Shown here: positions 1 through 8,813 of the stretch, piece after piece | Layout: each line of letters opens with the position of its first letter | How positions within the stretch are numbered: position 1 is the stretch's first letter | Origin: Nocardioides antri | Lineage (GTDB): Bacteria; Actinomycetota; Actinomycetes; Propionibacteriales; Nocardioidaceae | NCBI RefSeq assembly: GCF_008373765.1 | Contig: NZ_VUJW01000003.1 | Coordinates: 868,001 to 932,000, forward strand | Direction of reading: 5' to 3' | Length of the DNA: 64,000 nt | Made by a program: the position numbers and the translations under genes | The notes under the pieces: model-generated | What the model was told of the DNA's origin: nothing | The model's input: only the letters and a program-made list of their open reading frames with translations | Databases searched by the model: none

Positions 1-436
1 CCTTGCCGGCCCTGTCCTTGCTTTCGACGAGCACCTGGTCGAGGAAGACGACACACGTCGCGTGATCCTCGTCCGACTCGACGAGGCCAGCGCCGCGGAC
101 GAGTGAGCGGCTGACGGCTTGTTCCTTCGGGGCCAGCTTTCCGGCCGTCTTGTCGAAGGTGGCCCGGAACTCTGTGGCGAAGGAGTCGGTCATCTGCCGC
201 GTCGCGGTGTCCATCCCGTCCTCCAGCGTGCGGTAGTCGTAGGAGAGGGCTGCAGAGAGGACCTCGGTCGCCGTCCGCACCGCACGCTCGTCGCCCGGGA
301 TCGTGCCGACGGCATAGGTGCCGTCCTCGCCGATGCGGGGTTTCACCGGGTCGCTTGCGGGTCGGGCGACGAGCCAGGCGAGAAGGATCGCCGCAAGGAC
401 GACCAGGCCGGCGAGGACGGCGGTGACGCGCTTCAT
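1..436 (-). CDS. Mce-associated membrane protein (partial, C-terminus beyond the window edge)
   Basis: The reading frame is open from the ATG at 436 to base 1, so about 145 residues are visible and the C-terminus is missing. It begins MKRVTAVLAGLVVLAAILLA, one N-terminal membrane anchor, followed by a soluble domain with the layout of Mce-associated (Mas) proteins. Its ATG overlaps the stop of the preceding Mas gene (ATGA), making it at least the tenth gene of the mce operon. Mas proteins are envelope proteins that stabilise or assist Mce complexes; no catalytic motif is seen. The identification rests on context and topology more than on recognisable sequence. Confidence 0.75.
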   Translation of the reverse strand, partial: MKRVTAVLAGLVVLAAILLAWLVARPASDPVKPRIGEDGTYAVGTIPGDERAVRTATEVLSAALSYDYRTLEDGMDTATRQMTDSFATEFRATFDKTAGKLAPKEQAVSRSLVRGAGLVESDEDHATCVVFLDQVLVESKDRAGK

Positions 437-921
437 CACACCTGCTCCAGTTCCGCGACGAGCCAGGAGTCGTCGACCTTCCGCAACGTGAGGCGGCAAC
501 GGAACCGCTGGTCCTCGACACCGTCCTCGGACCGCGAGCTGACGTCGACCGCTACGAGAATCCTCGCTTCCGACTCGCTGAGGTACTCCACCGCCACCCC
601 GTTCTCCGGGATCGTTGCTGCCACCTCGAGCTTGCGGGCCCGCACGTGCTTGACGATCTCTTCGCGACGAGCTGCGTACTCGCTCTTGAAGTCGCCGACC
701 GCGAGCGCCAGCACCTTGTCGACGTCGTCCTGGACACTCTCGTGGTGGAGGGTGAAGAAGTTCTCTGCCTCCTCGCGCGCGACCGCCGATGGGGCCGAGC
801 TGTCCGGCGGTAGGCCCCTCCACCAGACCAAGCCGCTGCTCGCCAGCAGCAACATGAGGACGAGCGCGAGGGCTACGGGCGCCGTCGCCAGCCTCCGGAC
901 GAGATCGAACCGGCCGCCCAT
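436..921 (-). CDS. Mce-associated membrane protein
   Basis: A 161-residue protein starting MGGRFDLVRRLATAPVALAL. It has one N-terminal membrane segment (about residues 13-33) ending near GLVWW, then a domain of about 125 residues with the NTF2-like layout typical of Mas proteins (a helical stretch containing ENFFTLHHESVQDDVDKVLAL, then strands ending WLVAELEQV). The ATG at 921 was chosen because it overlaps the mceF stop as ATGA; longer versions would run inside mceF. It probably lies outside the membrane with the Mce complex. The next gene follows with another 4-nt overlap. Confidence 0.8.
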   Translation of the reverse strand: MGGRFDLVRRLATAPVALALVLMLLLASSGLVWWRGLPPDSSAPSAVAREEAENFFTLHHESVQDDVDKVLALAVGDFKSEYAARREEIVKHVRARKLEVAATIPENGVAVEYLSESEARILVAVDVSSRSEDGVEDQRFRCRLTLRKVDDSWLVAELEQV

Positions 922-2135
922 CAGTGACCCGGCGCATTCTGCGATCCGCGCACGTTCGGCATCACCGGGTCGTCCGGGGAAGCCGTGCACGCCGCGTCCA
1001 TGTTGGGGGGCGAGCCGGGACGCTGTCGCGGTCCACCGTCCACGGGTCTGCCATCCGGGTAGTGCTTGACGGTGCCCTCGTAGCCGCGGGTGCAGGGATA
1101 GGCCATCGGGATGTCGGCGAACAGCTGGTCGGAGAAGTACGACGCGTAGAGCGGTTCGCCCGAGCTGTCGTAGTGACAGGTGGGAGGGACCGGCCGTCCC
1201 GTCATCGGGTTGATCTCGTCGCAGTACCGCACAGTCGACGCACCGAGCTCGAGCCCCCACGGCAGGAGCGTCAGCACCTTGCGCAGGCCGGGGAGGTGCG
1301 CGTTCGCGACGCCCGAGAGAGTGATGAGGCCGTCGAGCAGCACAGGAAGGCTTTCCTCGACCCCGAACAGGAGGCGACTGACCTCGGTACTGGCGACGCT
1401 GCCCGCGAGGAACACGTCGGCGAAGTCAGGAGAGAGGACCTCGATGGTGTCCAGCGCTCCATCCCACTCACGCAGGAAACGACGCGTCAGCTGGGCGTTG
1501 TCCACCTGCGTGTCGAGCACAGTGCTGGCGTTCTCGATCAACGCCACCTGATCTTGTGCATGCGCCACCTCGTTGCGGGTCAAGGCATCCGCGTCGTTGA
1601 CGAGACGACCGATGCTCGGTCCGGTGCCGGCCAAGGCCGCTGACAGCTCCTCGAGCACGACGCCCATGTCCTCGGTGTCCACGGACCCCACGAACGCGTC
1701 GAGGTTGCGCAGGAGCGTCTGGACCTGGATCGGCGAGCTCGTGTTGGAGCGCGGGATCACGTCGCCGTCGCTCAACAGCCTTCCTCCGACGGAGCGGGGG
1801 GCAAGCTCCACGTACTGCTCGCCGATCGCCGACTTGCTGCCGACCGAGGCGTGCACGTCGGCGGGGACCTCGACATCAGCATCGATCGCCATCACCACGG
1901 TCGTTCCTCCGTCGGGTCCGGGGGTCACCTCCGTCACCTCGCCCACCCGGGTGCCGAGGACCTCGACGTCTGCCCGGGGAAAGATCCCGCCGCCGTGGTC
2001 GAACTCGGCGGCCACCTCGTAGGGCGGGGACACGAGCTCGTGGACCGAGAACAGCTTGACGCCCGCGTAGGCGATCGACACCAGCGTGACGACCGTGAAG
2101 ACGGCCAGCTGCACCTTGACGCGACGACTGATCAT
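921..2135 (-). CDS. Mce family protein, MceF position
   Basis: A 404-residue Mce protein. It has an N-terminal membrane anchor (VKVQLAVFTVVTLVSIAYAG), the Mce/MlaD beta-barrel domain at about residues 38-115 (with DVEVLGTRVGEVTEV and SKSAIGEQYVELAP), then a long helical region and a low-complexity tail. Six such subunits form a hydrophobic conduit that carries lipids or sterols through the actinobacterial envelope to the YrbE permeases. As the sixth mce gene of the set it occupies the mceF slot. It overlaps mceE by 4 nt upstream and the Mas gene by 4 nt downstream. Confidence 0.9.
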   Translation of the reverse strand: MISRRVKVQLAVFTVVTLVSIAYAGVKLFSVHELVSPPYEVAAEFDHGGGIFPRADVEVLGTRVGEVTEVTPGPDGGTTVVMAIDADVEVPADVHASVGSKSAIGEQYVELAPRSVGGRLLSDGDVIPRSNTSSPIQVQTLLRNLDAFVGSVDTEDMGVVLEELSAALAGTGPSIGRLVNDADALTRNEVAHAQDQVALIENASTVLDTQVDNAQLTRRFLREWDGALDTIEVLSPDFADVFLAGSVASTEVSRLLFGVEESLPVLLDGLITLSGVANAHLPGLRKVLTLLPWGLELGASTVRYCDEINPMTGRPVPPTCHYDSSGEPLYASYFSDQLFADIPMAYPCTRGYEGTVKHYPDGRPVDGGPRQRPGSPPNMDAACTASPDDPVMPNVRGSQNAPGH

Positions 2136-3274
2136 GACGGGAGCCCCAACAGGTTGTTCAGATCGTTGCCCGAACCGTCCGGGCTGAGGCCGGGCAGCGG
2201 CGGGAGGGTGATGCCCCCTGGCGGCGGCTCGGTCTTGTCCGTCCCGGACGGCGCCGTGGGCGTCGACGGGGCGTCGGTCCGCTCCGTCGTCGAGGTCAAG
2301 AGCTCTTCCAACGTGTCGACGTCGAGGACGAAGCTGAAGTACACGCCGCCGTAGTCGCCTCGGAGGATCCCGCCGGTCTGGCTGGGGAACGGGAACAGCG
2401 CCAACCGCTCAAGGCTCAGGGCGATGTCGCTGCCCGCCTCGGTCAGCTCCGACAGGACGACCGAGAGGTGCTTCAGGTCTGCCGTCGAGTCGTCCCGCGT
2501 CTGCTGGATCAGCGGCACCGCGACGGCGGCCAGATCGTCCAGCCGGCGAAGCGTCCGCATGAGCTCGGGTCGGTTGTCGTTGAGAGCGCGGAGCCCACCC
2601 GGGACGGCATCCAGTGCTTCCGCGATCACGTCGCGCTGCGAGCTGACGTGTCCGACCAGCTCGTCCAGCCCGTCGAGGGTGGCTGTGATGTCCGACCTGT
2701 GGGCATCGAGCGTGCCGACGAACCTTCTCAGCTCACGGAACGTGCCCTTCAGCTCCGACTGTCCGAGCGCCGTGTTCAGCTCACGGGTGATGGTTTCGAG
2801 CTGGCCCAGCCCGCCGCCGTTCAGGACGATCGACAGTGTGCCCAGCACCAGCTCGACGTTGGGGTCGACCCTGGTCCTGCTGGCCGGGATCTCTGCGCCG
2901 CGAGGCAGCTCTCCCCGACGCCGGACGCCCGGCGGCGGGTCGAGCGCGACGTAGCGCTCGCCGAGGAGGCTCGTCTCCTTGATGGCCCCGTGGACGTTGG
3001 CCGGCAGCTTGACGTCGTCCCTGATGCGACAGACCACCACGGCTTTGAGGTCGTCGTCGAGCGTGACCGACTCGACGCTGCCGACGACCGTGTCGTGACT
3101 GCGGCACGATTCCTTCGGCACCAGGTTGGTTGCGTCCTCCAGGCGGATCGTGACCGGGTAGGTGTCGTCGCCGTCCACGGCGCCGGGCATCGGGAGGCTG
3201 TGGACGCCGTCGAAGCCGCAGCCCGTCAGCGCGGCGGACGCCAGCAGTACGGCGGCGAGCTTGCGCGTGCTCAC
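2132..3274 (-). CDS. Mce family lipoprotein, MceE position
   Basis: A 380-residue protein with a bacterial lipoprotein signal: RKLAAVLLASAALTGC, lipobox LTGC with the cysteine near residue 19. The Mce domain follows at about residues 37-115 (NLVPKESCRSHDTVVGSVES, SLLGERYVALDP), then the helical region. The lipid-anchored member is the usual fifth subunit (MceE/LprK type). The GTG at 3274 was chosen because it overlaps the mceD stop (GTGA) and gives a proper signal peptide; an upstream ATG would add about 58 residues of mceD shadow. The tail is rich in Pro, Ser and Thr. Confidence 0.9.
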   Translation of the reverse strand: MSTRKLAAVLLASAALTGCGFDGVHSLPMPGAVDGDDTYPVTIRLEDATNLVPKESCRSHDTVVGSVESVTLDDDLKAVVVCRIRDDVKLPANVHGAIKETSLLGERYVALDPPPGVRRRGELPRGAEIPASRTRVDPNVELVLGTLSIVLNGGGLGQLETITRELNTALGQSELKGTFRELRRFVGTLDAHRSDITATLDGLDELVGHVSSQRDVIAEALDAVPGGLRALNDNRPELMRTLRRLDDLAAVAVPLIQQTRDDSTADLKHLSVVLSELTEAGSDIALSLERLALFPFPSQTGGILRGDYGGVYFSFVLDVDTLEELLTSTTERTDAPSTPTAPSGTDKTEPPPGGITLPPLPGLSPDGSGNDLNNLLGLPS

Positions 3275-4470
3275 TGTCCCCCCAGGATCTCGTCGAGTGA
3301 GGTCGCACCCGGGACGGACGAGACCGTGCCGGCCCCGCGACTGCGCATGGCTTCGTCCACCACTGCGCCGAGGTCGCCGCCGAGGGAGGTCAGGGTGCTG
3401 CAGAAGGCAGCGAGCTGGACCCGTTGCTCGGCCGGCATCCCCTGGCACACCGCACTCAAGCTGTAGCCGAGGGTGGTCTCGAGATCGTCGAGCAGGTCGG
3501 ACCGACTGTTGACCGCACCTGTGCGCGCTCCCGGCGGGACCCTGCCGATCTCGGACAGCTCCCAGTTCTGCGGCACATAGGAGCGTAGGAGTCCGTTGAG
3601 CCCGAGCGGGGCGATCGCCAGCTCCTCGCGCAGTTCGTGCTGGTGCTCGGCGAGCTGACCGCTCAACGACCCCAGGCGCTCGACGGTGTGCTCGATCTCG
3701 CGGCGGTTGGTTCTGGTGAACGTGCCGACCAGGCCGAGCGCTGTGCGCAGCTTCCGGATCGCGACCGTGAGGCCGGCCCCCTGACCGTCGAGGTGGGTGC
3801 CGACGTCGGCCATGGTGCGAATGAGGGCGCGGATGGTGCGGTCCTTGCCCGCCAGCGTGTGGGTCGTGGTCCCGAGGTTCTCGACCAACCCGTTGAAGTC
3901 ATCGCTGGTCGCCGACAACGTGCTCATGAGACCGGCGAGATCGGTCAGCGTCGAGTTCAAGAGCCTGCCGTTGCCCTTGAGGCCCAGTGCGCTCGCACTG
4001 ATCAACCGCGCGAAGGCACCGGTCCGGTCGACGCCGTTCGGCCCCAGCGCCGCTGAGATCTTGTTGAGTCCGTCGTAGGTGTCCTCGAGCTCCATCGGGA
4101 CGTCCGTGCGGTCCAGTCCGAGGTGGGCGCCGTCAGCAAGCTCGGGTCCCCCGACGTACGCCGGGGAGAGCTGCACGAACCGGTCTCCGACGATGGAGGG
4201 CGGCACGATCAGTGCCGTGACATCCTCCGGAAGGTCGACGTCCTCGTCGACGGACATCTGCACGTCGACCACCGTGCCGTCCACCTGGATCTCGTCGACG
4301 CGACCGACCTTGACACCCAGCACCTTCACGGCCGCGCCCTCGTAGAGGCTCGTGGTACGGCTGAACGTCGCGGAGATCGTGCGGGTGTCGCTCCCGTTGC
4401 TCCGAACCAGCACCACGCCCGCCGTCACAAGGAGGGCGACCACTGACAGGGCGACTACGCGGCGTCTCAT
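3271..4470 (-). CDS. Mce family protein, MceD position
   Basis: A 399-residue protein starting MRRRVVALSVVALLVTAGVVLV (membrane anchor). The Mce domain lies at about residues 30-108 with the typical GAAVKVLGVKVGRVDEIQVD and PSIVGDRFVQLSP segments. A long coiled helical segment follows, and the protein ends SLDEILGGQ. The ATG at 4470 overlaps the mceC stop (ATGA). It is the fourth of six consecutive Mce subunits and is expected to form part of the periplasm-spanning lipid channel. Confidence 0.9.
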   Translation of the reverse strand: MRRRVVALSVVALLVTAGVVLVRSNGSDTRTISATFSRTTSLYEGAAVKVLGVKVGRVDEIQVDGTVVDVQMSVDEDVDLPEDVTALIVPPSIVGDRFVQLSPAYVGGPELADGAHLGLDRTDVPMELEDTYDGLNKISAALGPNGVDRTGAFARLISASALGLKGNGRLLNSTLTDLAGLMSTLSATSDDFNGLVENLGTTTHTLAGKDRTIRALIRTMADVGTHLDGQGAGLTVAIRKLRTALGLVGTFTRTNRREIEHTVERLGSLSGQLAEHQHELREELAIAPLGLNGLLRSYVPQNWELSEIGRVPPGARTGAVNSRSDLLDDLETTLGYSLSAVCQGMPAEQRVQLAAFCSTLTSLGGDLGAVVDEAMRSRGAGTVSSVPGATSLDEILGGQ

Positions 4471-5543
4471 GAGGGACCTCCTTCGGACTCGCCGAGGGGC
4501 AGGCAGGCGTCCTTGCCGTTGTTGCCCTGGACGAAGGCGTCGGCCAGCAAGCCGTCGAACGGCCCGGTGCCGCCGGCGTGGCAGAGGGTCATGCCGTTCG
4601 GGTACTTGTTGGTCCCGTCGAACCACGGACCGGTGCCGACTGTGTTGACGAACACACGGCCGTAGACGGCGCCGAGCTCGATGATCCGGTCGATCTCCGC
4701 GCGGTTGTCGCGGAGGACGGCAAGCACTCCGTTGAGCCGCTCGAGCGCGATGTGGGCGTCTGCCTGGTTGTCCCGAACGAGCCCGGTGAGCTGCAGAGAG
4801 AGCGCCGTGGTGCCGGCGATGAGCCGATCGATCGTCGTGCGCTGCTGCCTCAGGACCGTGAGCACGCGCAGGCTGCTGGTGAGCAGCTCGCCGAGCTCCC
4901 GGTCGCGGGCGGCGACGACCCCCGACACCTGGTTGGCGCGCGCGAGGAGCTCCTTCAGCTCGACGTCGCGCGACGACACGGTGCGCGACAGCCTGCTGAG
5001 ACCGCGCAAAGTGCCACGGACATGGGGTGCCGTGTCCTCGGCCAGCTCCGCGAGGGAGTTGAAGGCGGCGGCGAGCTGCTGGGTGTCGATCTTGGCGCTG
5101 TGGTCGGCGAGCTGGTTGAACGCCGGAACGATGTTCAACGGCGTGGAGGTTCGCTGCACGGGAATCGTCGCCCCTTGCTCCAACGTGCCGCTTCCCTGCG
5201 GCGTCACCGCGAGGTGGTGCTGTCCGAGCAAGGTCTTGACCTCGATGCTCGCGGTCGACTGGTCGCCCAGCTCTACTCCGCTCACCCCGAAGGTCACGAC
5301 GACCTTGTCGCCGTCGAGCGCGATGTCCGTGACCGTTCCCACCTTGATGCCGGCGATCCTGACCTCTTCTCCCTCGACGAGCCCGCTCGCGTCCGTGAAC
5401 TCGGCCTTGTACTCCGTCAGGCCACCTCCGACCAGGGGAAGTCGGTTGAAGTTCACCGCCAACAGGGTCGCGAGGATCGCCGCCGTCAGCCCCAGGACGG
5501 CGGTTCGGGCGATCTGACCGTTCGTGCGCGTAGAGGTGCTCAT
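4467..5543 (-). CDS. Mce family protein, MceC position
   Basis: A 358-residue protein: a short cytoplasmic N-terminus, a membrane anchor (VLGLTAAILATLLAV), the Mce domain at about residues 40-115 (EGEEVRIAGIKVGTVTDIAL, KTLLGQHHLAVTP) and a helical region ending in a cysteine-containing tail (GKDACLPLGES). The start at 5543 overlaps the mceB stop (ATGA). It is the third mce subunit of the operon; its substrate cannot be told from sequence. Confidence 0.9.
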   Translation of the reverse strand: MSTSTRTNGQIARTAVLGLTAAILATLLAVNFNRLPLVGGGLTEYKAEFTDASGLVEGEEVRIAGIKVGTVTDIALDGDKVVVTFGVSGVELGDQSTASIEVKTLLGQHHLAVTPQGSGTLEQGATIPVQRTSTPLNIVPAFNQLADHSAKIDTQQLAAAFNSLAELAEDTAPHVRGTLRGLSRLSRTVSSRDVELKELLARANQVSGVVAARDRELGELLTSSLRVLTVLRQQRTTIDRLIAGTTALSLQLTGLVRDNQADAHIALERLNGVLAVLRDNRAEIDRIIELGAVYGRVFVNTVGTGPWFDGTNKYPNGMTLCHAGGTGPFDGLLADAFVQGNNGKDACLPLGESEGGPS

Positions 5544-6622
5544 CCGTCGGCTCCCAGCCCGCAGACCGTCTCCCTCTCGTCGGCCGCGACCGCCGGCGTC
5601 GAGAAGTTCACGGTGCCGTTTCCGAGCCCGAGCTGCACGCCGAGGCCGCAGACGTAGAAGTTGAACCACGTGCCGTACGACGCGGTGCGGGCGAGCACGT
5701 TCAACCTGACCGGGAGCCGCTTGAGGGATGCGTCGAGCGCGTCGCGGGTGTCGTAGACCTGTCCCGCCAGGGTGCGCATCGAGGTGACGGTGCCCGCCAA
5801 CGGTGGGCGGATGTCGCCGAGCATGCCGCTGGAGCTCTCGAGCAGCGAGGCGAGGGAGGGGAGCGCCCGGTTCAGCGTTCCGCGGCCGTGCGACAGCCCG
5901 ACCATGAGGTCGCGGAACTGGACCAGCAGCGCCCCGAGCTCGTCGTCACGTTCGGCCACGGTCTCCAGGAGAGTGTTCAGGTTGCCGACGACGCGGCCGA
6001 TGACCTGGTCGCGGTCGGCGAGCGTGTGGGTGAGCGAAGCGGTGTGCCGCATCAGCTGCGCCATGGAGCCCGACTCGCCCTGGAAGGCTCGGACCAGCTC
6101 GAAGCTGAAGGCGTTGACACGGTCGGGGTCGAGCGCACGGAACAAGGGCTGGAAGCCGTTGAACAACTGGGTGAGGTTGAGCGCCGGCGTGGTCTGCTCG
6201 ACGGGGAACGTGCCGTCCTCGGGCATCTTCTCGCCCGAGTTCGCGATCTCCGAGATCGAGAGGTACCGCTGGCCGACGACGTTCTCGTAGCGCAGCTGGA
6301 GCTCTGCGTTGCGGTAGAGCGGCACCCCCTCCTTCACGGTGAACTCGACGCGGGCCAGCGTGCGGCCGTCCGCCGGCACGAGTTGGAGTCCCTTGACCGC
6401 CCCCACCTCGACACCGGAGATCCGGACGCGGTCACCCTTGTTCACGCCCGTGGCATCGGTGAAGTACGCGTAGTAGGTCCGCGCGCTGGCGAGTGAGATG
6501 TTGCCGATCAGGCTCGCGAGGATGCCGAGGAGCAGGACGCTCGTCAGCGCGAAGGCGAGCACCTTGTAGGCCGACGTCGGGATGGGGCTTCTTCCCTTGA
6601 ACTTCGTCGCGGTGTCGGTCAT
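5540..6622 (-). CDS. Mce family protein, MceB position
   Basis: A 360-residue protein. It has one membrane segment (VLAFALTSVLLLGILASLIG), the Mce domain at about residues 48-125 (KGDRVRISGVEVGAVKGLQL, NVVGQRYLSISE) and a helical domain. The ATG at 6622 overlaps the mceA stop. Two cysteines near the C-terminus (FYVCGLGVQLG, ERETVCGLG) resemble those found near the ends of MceB/C proteins. Confidence 0.9.
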   Translation of the reverse strand: MTDTATKFKGRSPIPTSAYKVLAFALTSVLLLGILASLIGNISLASARTYYAYFTDATGVNKGDRVRISGVEVGAVKGLQLVPADGRTLARVEFTVKEGVPLYRNAELQLRYENVVGQRYLSISEIANSGEKMPEDGTFPVEQTTPALNLTQLFNGFQPLFRALDPDRVNAFSFELVRAFQGESGSMAQLMRHTASLTHTLADRDQVIGRVVGNLNTLLETVAERDDELGALLVQFRDLMVGLSHGRGTLNRALPSLASLLESSSGMLGDIRPPLAGTVTSMRTLAGQVYDTRDALDASLKRLPVRLNVLARTASYGTWFNFYVCGLGVQLGLGNGTVNFSTPAVAADERETVCGLGADG

Positions 6623-7971
6623 GGTGCGCTGACCTCTCCATCCGAGAGCATCGGGCCGATGATCAAACCTGCATAGGGCGGAACGGACTCCTGGGGGATG
6701 TTCAACAGGCGCGCCGCGGCAGCCCGGCTCAAGGCGTCCCTGGCGTCAGCCACCATCGCGTTGACCGACGCGCCGCTGTGGCGCGCATCGGCAGATCCGT
6801 CCTGCTCTGCCGAGCTGTGCTGGGGGGCGCCGCCGTACATCGGTTGGGAGTAGAGCCCCGGGTTGCGTAGGGACTTCACCTCGGCCGAGAACTGCGGACA
6901 GTGCGGAGCCCAGGAGGGCACCTCGGGCGGAAGATTGCTGTTGTGCGCGTCGCTGCCGGGGTTCGTGGGGAGGTCGTCCGGATAGCGGTAGGGCTCTCGG
7001 TTCACCTCCATCTCGATGCGGACGTTGAGGTAGGGGCCCTGGGTGCCGACGACCTGGTTCATCAGCGTCTCGAAGGTACGCAGACCGCTGATCGTGCAGG
7101 GCAGTGCCGCGGCGTACTCATCGAGCAGGGCGAGGATGCGGCGGGCCGAGCCGGACAGCACGACCAACCGCTCGCTGTTCCTGGCGAGGACCCCCTCGGC
7201 TCGCTCGGACATCGCGCCGAGGTCGCGGAGGAAATGCTCGAACTGCTGCTGTTCGCCGAGGAGGAGGTCGCGGCTGATGTGCGCGGACGACTCGAGGAGG
7301 CCCACGATCTCCGGCGCGCTGTCCGCGTAGACCTCCACGGTCTTCGCGAGCTGGTGCAGATCGTGGCCGAGCGTGTCGAGACTCGGCGACATTGCGGTCA
7401 GGTAGTCCGACAGCTGGTTCAGGGTCCGCCCGATCTGTGCGCCGCGGCCGTCCACCGCGTCGGCCAACGAGCCGAGCACCATGGAGAGCTGGTCCGGTCG
7501 GAGCGATCGCAGGAGAGGCACGACCCGGGCGAAGAGCTGGCCGATCTCGACGGATGTCCTCGACTGGCGGATCACGCCACCCTCGGAGAGCCGCTCCGAG
7601 ACCGGGTCGTCAGGCACGCGGAGGTCGACGTACTTCTCTCCGAACAGGGTCTTCGGCACGATCGCCGCGTCGATGTTGGCTGGAATGAGCTCCAGCTTGT
7701 CGTCATCGAGAGCGAGCTCGACGGTGGCGGTCTTGCCGTCAGAGGAGATCTCGCGCACCTCACCCACGCGCATGCCTTGCAGCTTGACGTCGGAGTGCGG
7801 GTTCAACTCCAGTCCCACCCGACCGGCGACGACCGTGACTCGCGTGGCGTGTTGCCAGGGAAGCGCCTTGGCGTAGATCGCGATGCTGCCGACGATCAGG
7901 AGTCCGACGACGAGGAGGTAGACGAGTCCGAGGATCGGCTTTCGGTGGTCCCGGAGCATGGCGCGCGTCAT
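6619..7971 (-). CDS. Mce family protein, MceA position
   Basis: A 450-residue protein starting MTRAMLRDHRKPILGLVYLL. It has a membrane anchor at about residues 12-32, an Mce domain (HSDVKLQGMRVGEVREISSD, KTLFGEKYVDLR) and an extended C-terminal region with the wording usual in MceA proteins (TISGLRTFETLMNQVVGTQG, PQESVPPYAGLIIGPMLSD). The ATG at 7971 was chosen over the longer frame because it overlaps the yrbEB stop as ATGA. It is the first of the six Mce subunits. Confidence 0.92.
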   Translation of the reverse strand: MTRAMLRDHRKPILGLVYLLVVGLLIVGSIAIYAKALPWQHATRVTVVAGRVGLELNPHSDVKLQGMRVGEVREISSDGKTATVELALDDDKLELIPANIDAAIVPKTLFGEKYVDLRVPDDPVSERLSEGGVIRQSRTSVEIGQLFARVVPLLRSLRPDQLSMVLGSLADAVDGRGAQIGRTLNQLSDYLTAMSPSLDTLGHDLHQLAKTVEVYADSAPEIVGLLESSAHISRDLLLGEQQQFEHFLRDLGAMSERAEGVLARNSERLVVLSGSARRILALLDEYAAALPCTISGLRTFETLMNQVVGTQGPYLNVRIEMEVNREPYRYPDDLPTNPGSDAHNSNLPPEVPSWAPHCPQFSAEVKSLRNPGLYSQPMYGGAPQHSSAEQDGSADARHSGASVNAMVADARDALSRAAAARLLNIPQESVPPYAGLIIGPMLSDGEVSAP

Positions 7972-8813
7972 CCCGCGATCCGCACCGTGGTGGTCGAGCC
8001 CCACAGGGCGAGGCTGAGGAAGAAGTCAGCGACGACAATCATCACCTGCGACAGGCGCACCGCCCGGCCGACCGCAACGCCAACCCCGGCGGGGCCTCCC
8101 TGGGCGGTGTATCCGTAGTAGCAGCAGATCATGGTCAGGATCACCGAGAAGACCAGCACCTTGCCGAACGAGTAGAGGACATCCACGGGCGGCAGGAAGA
8201 GCGTGAAGTAGTGGTCGTAGGTGCCGCCCGTGAGCCCGTAGTACTGGATGGAGACCAGCTGGGTTGCCAGGTAGGTGCCCATCAGCCCCACGGTGTAGAG
8301 CGGGATCACCGCGATGAAAGCTGCAACCACCCGGGTGCTGACGAGGTAGGGGATCGATCGGATCGCCATCACCTCGAGAGCGTCGATCTCCTCCGAGATC
8401 CGCATCGCCCCGAGCTGGGCGGTGAAACCGGCGCCCACGGTCGCGATCAAGGCGTTCGAGGCGATCAGCGGCGCTACCTCGCGAGTGTTGAAGTAGGCCG
8501 ACAGGAAGCCGATGTAGGGCTGGATGCCCACCTGCTTCAAGCCCTGATAGCCGACCAGCCCGACGACGGAGCCGACGGCCAGTACCTCGAAGACGATGAT
8601 GCCGAGCGTGCCCGCCACCAGCACCAGGGCACCGCGACCCAGGCTGACCTCCGCGAGGAGCCGGAGGACCTCTCGGTGGTAGTGGATGCAGGCTCGTGGG
8701 ATGGATCCGATGCTGCGGCCGTAGAACACCACCTGGTCGCCCAGGTCGTTCAGCGTCGCGTACGCCGTTCGCGTCATTCGCCGCGGCGTGGAGAGGAGCG
8801 CGTGCACGGTCAC
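7968..8813 (-). CDS. YrbE/MlaE-type ABC permease, second copy (YrbEB)
   Basis: A 281-residue integral membrane protein with about six hydrophobic segments and the MlaE permease core (YIGFLSAYFNTREVAPLIAS, MRISEEIDALEVMAIRSIPYL). YrbE proteins are the inner-membrane half of Mce importers and need an MlaF/MceG-type ATPase, which is not encoded in this window. The start is a GTG at 8813 overlapping the stop of yrbEA (GTGA). Confidence 0.92.
   Translation of the reverse strand: MTVHALLSTPRRMTRTAYATLNDLGDQVVFYGRSIGSIPRACIHYHREVLRLLAEVSLGRGALVLVAGTLGIIVFEVLAVGSVVGLVGYQGLKQVGIQPYIGFLSAYFNTREVAPLIASNALIATVGAGFTAQLGAMRISEEIDALEVMAIRSIPYLVSTRVVAAFIAVIPLYTVGLMGTYLATQLVSIQYYGLTGGTYDHYFTLFLPPVDVLYSFGKVLVFSVILTMICCYYGYTAQGGPAGVGVAVGRAVRLSQVMIVVADFFLSLALWGSTTTVRIAG

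Noticed and set aside
119-1069. Long plus-strand frame opposite the Mce-associated genes
   Set aside because: It is a high-GC antisense shadow with no domain and no ribosome binding site; the minus-strand genes there have clear membrane anchors and coupled starts.
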